64,000 bases of DNA. It comes from Isoptericola sp. BMS4. Lineage in GTDB: Bacteria > Actinomycetota > Actinomycetes > Actinomycetales > Cellulomonadaceae. The notes beneath the pieces were generated by a model. The model worked only from the letters and a program-made list of their open reading frames with translations. It did no database searches and was not told where the DNA came from. Made by a program: the position numbers and the translations under genes. This document shows positions 58,698-64,000 of this stretch, one piece after another (within the stretch, counting starts at the first letter, position 1; every line of letters begins with the position of its first letter). The DNA lies in contig NZ_SIRP01000001.1 of NCBI RefSeq assembly GCF_011634835.1, positions 2,601,355-2,665,354 of the forward strand, in the 5' to 3' direction.

Positions 58698-59015
58698 AGA
58701 TGAAGAGTATCCGCCGGCATCGCGCCACGGCGGCCCGTCGCATCCGCACGACCCTCCCCGTGCTGACGTGAGACCTCCACGCCCGCGGGACGAACCCACC
58801 CCGACGGCAGCAGGCACGTTCTGTCGTTCGTAACTGTGAAGTTTTGATACCTGTCACAGAATCGCAACAAGCATGCACACGCCTTGACGAACACCGGGCG
58901 TTCGGACATTGTTGGCGGCAGACAACCGAGTAGTGGCCAGATGGCGGGCTTGAACCGCACTGGTGCACGACAGCCGCCCCCTCGATGCCGAGGAACGACC
59001 CACAGGGATGTGGCC
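58698..59015. promoter_or_regulatory. 318-bp divergent control region
   Basis: No gene seen. Near the left end is the leaderless LacI promoter. Further right, CTGTGA (58834-58839) and TCACAG (58854-58859) form a 6-bp inverted repeat with a 14-nt AT-rich spacer, and TTGACG (58884-58889) is a good -35 overlapping a second inverted repeat CGAAC/GTTCG (58888-58892, 58900-58904), with CATTGT at the -10 distance. This probably drives the rightward ABC operon. Confidence 0.5.
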
Positions 59016-59942
59016 ATGACGGTCTCAGAAGTTCACACAACAAAACACACAGAATCACAACAGGCACCACGACGGCTCAGCGACGGACAGTTCGCCGTCC
59101 TCCTGCTGCTGCCGGGCGTGGCGCTGCTCGCCGGCGTGGTCCTCTACCCGCTGGTCGCGGCGCTCGTCACCGCGTTCTTCGAGCAGAGCCTGGTGATCCC
59201 CGGGCGCACGTTCGTCGGGCTGCAGAACATCGTCGACGTGCTGCAGGGCGACTTCCTGAGGCTCCTCGGCCAGACGCTCGTCTTCACCGTCGGCACCACG
59301 GTCCTGCCGTTCGTGGTCGGGTTCGCCCTCGCCCTGGCGCTCAACACGAAGATTCGTGGCGCGAAGGTGCTGCGCGGCCTGATGCTCATCCCCTGGCTGG
59401 TGCCCGGCGTCGTCGTGTCGTTCCTGTGGATGTGGATCTTCAACGCCAACTACGGTGTGATGAACGCCCTGCTCGAGACGCTCGGCCTCGTCGACGGCCC
59501 CCAGGCGTGGCTGGCCCAGCCGGGCACCGCGATGGGCGCCGTGATCCTCGCCAAGACCTGGCAGTCCTTCCCCTGGATGATGGTCATGCTGCTCGCGGGC
59601 CTGCAGACCGTCCCCGGCGAGCTGCACGAGGCCGCCGAGATGGACGGCGCGGGCACGGTCCGCCGCTTCCTCGCGATCACGCTGCCCCACCTCAAGGGGA
59701 TCGTCGGCCTCGTGCTGCTGCTGGAGTTCATCTGGAACTTCCAGCACTTCGACATCATCTACGTCCTCACGGGCGGTGGCCCCGCGGGCGCCACCCAGAC
59801 GTTCGCCACCGCCGTCTACGAGACGGCGTTCCACGGCTTCGACCTCGGCCGCGCCGGCGCGCTCGGCCTGCTGTGGATGGTCCTGCTGATGGGGCTCGTC
59901 GTCGTGTACGTCCGCTTCTCGGAGAAGGGAGAGGAGCGATGA
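59016..59942 (+). CDS. Carbohydrate ABC transporter permease (MalF type), third locus
   Basis: 308-aa permease with about six helices; coupling loop LHEAAEMDGAGTVRRFLAITLP and VLTGGGPAGATQTFATAVYE near the end. The chosen ATG gives a short polar N-terminus; its ribosome site is weak. It overlaps the next permease by ATGA. No regulator gene is adjacent on this side. Confidence 0.87.
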   Translation: MTVSEVHTTKHTESQQAPRRLSDGQFAVLLLLPGVALLAGVVLYPLVAALVTAFFEQSLVIPGRTFVGLQNIVDVLQGDFLRLLGQTLVFTVGTTVLPFVVGFALALALNTKIRGAKVLRGLMLIPWLVPGVVVSFLWMWIFNANYGVMNALLETLGLVDGPQAWLAQPGTAMGAVILAKTWQSFPWMMVMLLAGLQTVPGELHEAAEMDGAGTVRRFLAITLPHLKGIVGLVLLLEFIWNFQHFDIIYVLTGGGPAGATQTFATAVYETAFHGFDLGRAGALGLLWMVLLMGLVVVYVRFSEKGEER

Positions 59943-60877
59943 GCGCGACGACGCAGCTCCCCGCCACCCCGCCGTCGGGCCGGGCGCCCGCGGCCACGAC
60001 CGCCCCCGCGCCCGCGCCCGCCCCACGGCGGCGCCGGGCCGCCCTGCGCTCCGAGCGCCCCGGCGTGCGCCTCGCCGCCTGGGTCACGGTGGTCGTGTGC
60101 GGCGGCTTCGGCCTCCTGCCCGTCTACTGGCTGCTCGCCACCGCGCTCACCCCGCGCGACCAGGTGTTCGCCTACCCGCCGCGCCTGTTCCCCGCCGCGC
60201 CCACGCTCGACGCCTTCGCAGCCCTCGCGTCGAACGAGCAGCTGTTCGTCTACCTGCGCAACAGCGTCGTCGTCTCGGTCATCACGGCCGTGCTGTCGGT
60301 GCTCGTCTCCGCGTACATGGGGTACTCGTTCTCCAAGTTCCGCTACCGCGGGCGCCGGTCCCTCATGTACCTGGTGCTCGCGTCGCAGATGTTCCCCCAG
60401 GCGCTGCTGCTCGTCACCCTCTACAGCGTGTTCAGCGCGTACGGGCTGCTCAACACGTACACCGCGCTGGTGCTGAGCTTCACCACGTTCACGCTGCCGC
60501 TGTGCGTGTGGATGCTCAAGGGCTTCTTCGACACCATCCCCGACGAGCTCGTCGAGGCCGCCCGCGTGGACGGAGCGTCCCGGCTCCGGATCATCCACTC
60601 GATCGTGCTGCCGCTCGCGGCGCCCGGCCTCATCGCCGCCGGCCTGTTCGCCTTCGTCCGCGGCTGGAACGACTTCATCTTCGCGCTCACCCTCGCCGGC
60701 CCGGACAAGCAGACGCTGCCGCCCGGCCTCGTGAACACGTTCATCGGCGAGGCGTCGACGGCGTGGCCTGAGCTCATGGCGGCCTCGCTCGTCGTGTCCC
60801 TGCCCGTCGCCATCGCCTTCATCGCCCTGCAGAAGTACCTGGTCGGCGGCCTCACCGCCGGCGCGGTCAAGGGCTGA
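59939..60877 (+). CDS. Carbohydrate ABC transporter permease (MalG type), third locus
   Basis: 312-aa permease with an Ala/Pro-rich cytosolic N-terminus (about 1-38) and about six helices; coupling loop LVEAARVDGASRLRIIHSIVLP. GAGGAG precedes the ATG, which overlaps the partner's stop. Confidence 0.9.
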   Translation: MSATTQLPATPPSGRAPAATTAPAPAPAPRRRRAALRSERPGVRLAAWVTVVVCGGFGLLPVYWLLATALTPRDQVFAYPPRLFPAAPTLDAFAALASNEQLFVYLRNSVVVSVITAVLSVLVSAYMGYSFSKFRYRGRRSLMYLVLASQMFPQALLLVTLYSVFSAYGLLNTYTALVLSFTTFTLPLCVWMLKGFFDTIPDELVEAARVDGASRLRIIHSIVLPLAAPGLIAAGLFAFVRGWNDFIFALTLAGPDKQTLPPGLVNTFIGEASTAWPELMAASLVVSLPVAIAFIALQKYLVGGLTAGAVKG

Positions 60878-60942
60878 CCGCGCGCACCCACCCCGAACCC
60901 GCACCACATCTTTCGACCCGACCCTCGAAGCGGAGGACCCCC

Positions 60943-62247
60943 ATGACCACGCCCATCCCCCACACCGCGCTCACGCGCCGCCACCTGTTCCAGCTGCTCG
61001 GTCTCGGTGCCGGCACCGCGGCCCTCGCCGCGTGCGCGCCGTCGGCCGGCGGGTCGGCGGGCACGGCCGCCACGGGCGGCGGCGCGAAGACGGACTTCGC
61101 GTTCTCGTCCTGGTCGCTGACCGAGGAGACGGCCGCCCCGGCGATCCAGTCGCTTCTCGGCGCCTACGGCGACGACAACGGCGTCTCGATCGAGGAGGTG
61201 TCCTACCCGTACAACGAGTACATCAGCCAGCTGACGCTCCAGGTGCAGGGCGGCCAGTTCACCGGCGCCGCCCACGTCGACGTCGCGTGGCTCGGCTCGC
61301 TCGCCGCCCTCGGCAAGCTGCAGGACCTCGGGCCGCTCGCCGAGGGCGTCGACTACACCGAGGCGGGGCTCACGGCCGCGCAGTTCGACGGCGTCCAGTA
61401 CGGTCTGCCGTGGAACATCGGCGCCATCGGCCTGGTCACGAACAGCGCCATGCTGGCCAAGGCCGGGGTCGACGAGTTCCCCGTCACCATCGACGACTTC
61501 ACCACGGCGCTGACGAAGATCAAGAAGCTCGGCGACGGCGTCATCCCCTACGCCGCGTCGACCAAGGCGGCACAGCTCAAGGACATCCTCATCTGGATGG
61601 AGACGTTCGGCAGCCCCCTGCTGGACGGCAGCACCGTCACCATCGGCGACGACGCCAGCGTCGAGGCCGTCACCTGGTACAAGGAGCTCTACGACAAGGG
61701 CCTCATCGCGCCCGACGTCGACCGGTTCGACGCCCGGTCCCTGTTCGCCCAGGGGCGCACCCCGATCTACGACGACGCGATCGTCGGCCGGGACGCGGTC
61801 GTCACCGAGTCCCCCGACAAGGACCTGGCGGGCAAGCTCGCCGCGCAGTCGCGCCCCGTGCTCGCCGCGGGCGACACCCCGCGCGCCCTCGTGTGGGGCG
61901 GAGCGATCGCCGTCGTCGACGGCGAGGGCGCGGAGACCGCCGCGGACTTCGCCCGGTGGGTGACCTCCGACCCGGACGCCGCGCGGGAGTACTTCGAGGA
62001 GCGGGGGCTGCCGCCGGCCACCGAGTCGGCGCTGGCGCTGCCCGAGGTCGCGGCCGACGAGTTCGGCGCCCAGTTCAGCGAGCGCATCACGGCCACGGCG
62101 ACGTCGAACCCGTTCTGGGCCTACCCGCAGTACGCACAGATCGAGTCCGCCATCGCCGAGCAGGTGCAGGCCGTGCTGGTCGGCAGCAAGGACGCGAAGT
62201 CGGCCATGGCGCACGCGGGCGAGACCGCCCAGGGCCTCATCGACTGA
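60943..62247 (+). CDS. Carbohydrate ABC transporter substrate-binding lipoprotein, Tat type
   Basis: 434-aa binding protein with a twin-arginine signal (TRRHLFQLLGLGAG) and lipobox LAAC (Cys31), so probably exported folded and then lipidated. The CUT1 ligand domain has FSSWSLTEETAAPAIQSLLG, QYGLPWNIGAIGLVTNSAML and ALVWGGAIAVVDG. Unlike the other two loci, the binding protein follows the permeases. GGAGG precedes the ATG. The C-terminus carries no unusual extension. Confidence 0.9.
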   Translation: MTTPIPHTALTRRHLFQLLGLGAGTAALAACAPSAGGSAGTAATGGGAKTDFAFSSWSLTEETAAPAIQSLLGAYGDDNGVSIEEVSYPYNEYISQLTLQVQGGQFTGAAHVDVAWLGSLAALGKLQDLGPLAEGVDYTEAGLTAAQFDGVQYGLPWNIGAIGLVTNSAMLAKAGVDEFPVTIDDFTTALTKIKKLGDGVIPYAASTKAAQLKDILIWMETFGSPLLDGSTVTIGDDASVEAVTWYKELYDKGLIAPDVDRFDARSLFAQGRTPIYDDAIVGRDAVVTESPDKDLAGKLAAQSRPVLAAGDTPRALVWGGAIAVVDGEGAETAADFARWVTSDPDAAREYFEERGLPPATESALALPEVAADEFGAQFSERITATATSNPFWAYPQYAQIESAIAEQVQAVLVGSKDAKSAMAHAGETAQGLID

Positions 62248-62258
62248 GCGGAGGAACC

Positions 62259-64000
62259 ATGCGACGACACTCCATCCCCCGACGACCCACCGCGCTCGCG
62301 GCCGCGGCGACCGCCCTCGCGGCGGCCGCCACGGTCGGCGCGGCCACCCCGCCCGCCACGGCTGACGCACCGCACCGAGCGATGCCGTTCACGGCGCAGG
62401 TCGGCGAGCTCCCGTTCCCCGTCGACCCCACGAACAACGCCGGCTGGTGGACGCCGCTGGACGTCGTCGACGGCGTCACCTACGTCGCCTACGACGCGCC
62501 CGCGGCCGACGCCGGGCGCCACGAGGTGCACGTCGCTGCCCGTGGCGCCGACGGCACGTGGACCGACGGCTGCCTGCAGGCGGGCGACGGCGGCTGCGTG
62601 ACGTTCCTCGACGACTCGGGCCACAACCAGCCGTCGATCATCGTGGACGGCGACGGCTACATCCACGCGTTCGCCTCCATGCACCACGTGCCGTGGCAGT
62701 ACTACCGGTCCACCGCCCCCGGGGACGTCACGTCGCTGGTGGACGTCAGCTCCGAGATGCCCGACCAGGGCGTGCCGATCACCTACCCGGTGACGGCCCG
62801 CGGCACCGACGGCGACGTGTACGTCATGGTGCGCGGCGGCCGCGACGGCGCCACGATCCGCGACGGACGCCTCTACCGGTACGACACGGCGACCCACGAC
62901 TGGTCGCGGGTGGCGGTGTTCGCGTCGGCGACCGGCGCGTCGGTGTACCCCGACGACCTGGAGGTCGGCACGGACGGGCGGCTGCACGTGCTGTGGGAGT
63001 GGCACCGCTGGGCGGCGGGCCCGTACCGGCACGCCGGCTCGTACGCCGTGTACGACCCGGCGGACGGCTCGTGGAGCGACGCCGCCGGCAACGCCGTCAC
63101 GACGCCGATCACCCCGGACGCCGGCGGCGCCGTGCTCTACCAGCCGTTCGCGGCCGGGGAGACGCTGCAGACCGACGCCCCGACCGTGCAGACGGCCAAG
63201 CTGGCGGTGCACGGCGACGAGCTCGCCGGCGTCGTCTACCGCTACGCCGAGGCCCTGCCGGACGGCACCGCCGACCGGTTCGACGTGCGCTTCGCCCGCT
63301 GGGACGGCAGCGCCTGGCAGCGGGAGACGATCGTCGACGCCGAGGCGCTCGGCAGCGACATCGACACGATCGCGGCCCTGGACGCCACCTCCGCCGGGGG
63401 CATCACCCGCGCGTACGCCGTCGTCACGGGCACCGTGGACGGCGCGGCGCGCAGCAAGGTCGTGCGCGCCGAGCAGGTGACCGGCGAGACGTCCTGGCGC
63501 TACGGCGCGATCGGCGGCACCCAGCCCGGCCAGCAGCGCATCGCCGCGCGGACCACGCCGACCGGCGCCGACGTGCTGTACCTCAGCGCGTCGCAGACCG
63601 GCCCGACGTCCGGCACGCTGTTCGTCGCCGACGTCCCGCGCACGGGCGGGGCGATCCCCGGCGAGCCGCTCGCCGACGTCGTCGCCGACGTGAGCGACGG
63701 CGGTGACGGGGACGACGGCGGCACGGTCGGCGACAACCTGGCGCTCGGCGCCACGACCACCGTCTCGTCCGTGCTGCGCGCGGACACCGGCGGCGAGAAG
63801 GCCGTGGACGGCGGCCTGACCGACGACAGCCGCTGGGTCTCCGCCGTCGGCGACACCACCCCGACGATCACCGTCGACTGGGGCGCCGCGGAGGCCGTGT
63901 CCACGGTCCGCGTGCACAGCGGCTACCGCGCCGCGATCGACCCGGCGAGCGCCGTGCTGCGCGACTTCACCGTCGAGCTGCACACGCCCGCCGGCTGGGC
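62259..64000 (+). CDS. Secreted BNR_4-like beta-propeller with CBM32-like domain (partial at window edge)
   Basis: 580 residues visible, open at the right edge. The signal peptide is about residues 1-36. The propeller (about 45-470) resembles BNR_4 proteins: GHNQPSIIVDGDGYIHAF with His122, ASMHHVPWQYYRST with His142/143, then TYPVTARG (Tyr176) and VMVRGG (Arg192). The His-20-His and Tyr-16-Arg spacing is what I recall from propeller-fold PL25 lyases, and related propellers include GH145/PL42 enzymes acting on rhamnose-glucuronate ends. After an Asp/Gly linker a F5/8 type C (CBM32-like) domain begins near 490. GGAGGAA precedes the ATG, 11 bp after the binding-protein stop. Enzyme class unproven. 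Confidence 0.7.
   Translation, partial: MRRHSIPRRPTALAAAATALAAAATVGAATPPATADAPHRAMPFTAQVGELPFPVDPTNNAGWWTPLDVVDGVTYVAYDAPAADAGRHEVHVAARGADGTWTDGCLQAGDGGCVTFLDDSGHNQPSIIVDGDGYIHAFASMHHVPWQYYRSTAPGDVTSLVDVSSEMPDQGVPITYPVTARGTDGDVYVMVRGGRDGATIRDGRLYRYDTATHDWSRVAVFASATGASVYPDDLEVGTDGRLHVLWEWHRWAAGPYRHAGSYAVYDPADGSWSDAAGNAVTTPITPDAGGAVLYQPFAAGETLQTDAPTVQTAKLAVHGDELAGVVYRYAEALPDGTADRFDVRFARWDGSAWQRETIVDAEALGSDIDTIAALDATSAGGITRAYAVVTGTVDGAARSKVVRAEQVTGETSWRYGAIGGTQPGQQRIAARTTPTGADVLYLSASQTGPTSGTLFVADVPRTGGAIPGEPLADVVADVSDGGDGDDGGTVGDNLALGATTTVSSVLRADTGGEKAVDGGLTDDSRWVSAVGDTTPTITVDWGAAEAVSTVRVHSGYRAAIDPASAVLRDFTVELHTPAGW

Noticed and set aside
1-64000. tRNA, rRNA, riboswitch, prophage or CRISPR elements
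   Set aside because: None recognised by eye on either strand; intergenic spaces are short and explained by promoters, operators and hairpins. A covariance-model search would be needed to exclude small RNAs.

Overview
The window is about 64 kb of very GC-rich DNA that is almost entirely coding. It has many ATGA/GTGA start-stop overlaps, GTG and TTG starts, some apparently leaderless genes, an IdeR/DmdR-type iron box, Tat signals and dense carbohydrate ABC/LacI loci. This fits an actinobacterium of the order Micrococcales, plausibly Promicromonosporaceae/Cellulomonadaceae-like (inference from gene style only). I see no tRNA, rRNA, CRISPR array, IS element or prophage.

Positions 1-26.6 kb hold aromatic/amine catabolism. 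A leftward operon (APC permease, moaF, amidohydrolase, start of a membrane protein) and a divergently regulated flavin monoamine oxidase share a TetR regulator and two near-identical operators that sit in the spacers of both promoters. Next come a MobA/phenol-hydroxylase-like flavoprotein with an IclR regulator, an AraC regulator, two short-chain dehydrogenases, a second APC permease, and an isolated AlbA_2/Schlafen-type ATP-binding regulator whose start codon lies in an inverted repeat. An aldehyde dehydrogenase and an MHS-type transporter lead into a rightward homoprotocatechuate meta-cleavage operon: FAH-RraA fusion, GntR, hpaE, hpaD, hpaH, hpaI, gabD. Together these could carry an aromatic amine (for example tyramine or dopamine) via aldehyde and acid to homoprotocatechuate and then to pyruvate and succinate. 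No hpaBC hydroxylase and no hpaF isomerase are present.

Positions 26.6-38.4 kb hold an AGCS amino-acid/Na+ symporter, an iron-siderophore ABC importer (binding lipoprotein, two permeases, ATPase) behind an iron box, a branched-chain 2-oxoacid dehydrogenase operon (E1 alpha, E1 beta, E2) behind tandem palindromes, a cold-shock protein and a few uncharacterised small genes. Two of the convergent junctions here carry exceptionally long perfect palindromes (31-bp and 22-bp arms).

Positions 38.5-46 kb form a fructan/levan locus: intracellular GH32, ABC binding protein, two permeases, LacI regulator and a secreted Tat-exported GH32. It is tied together by three copies of a LacI-type operator. Positions 46-49 kb hold a decayed SRPBCC fragment, a RidA protein, a small membrane protein, a MerR regulator and an AlaA-type aminotransferase.

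Positions 49-58.7 kb form a second polysaccharide locus: GH36 alpha-galactosidase, two permeases, binding lipoprotein, a large secreted clan-A-like glycosidase with carbohydrate-binding modules, and a LacI regulator with duplicated operators flanking the promoter. Positions 58.7-64 kb begin a third locus: two permeases, a Tat-type binding lipoprotein, and a secreted beta-propeller (BNR_4-like) protein with a C-terminal F5/8 type C (CBM32-like) domain that runs off the window. The enzyme types of the last two loci suggest attack on decorated arabinogalactan- or uronate-containing glycans, but the substrate is inference.
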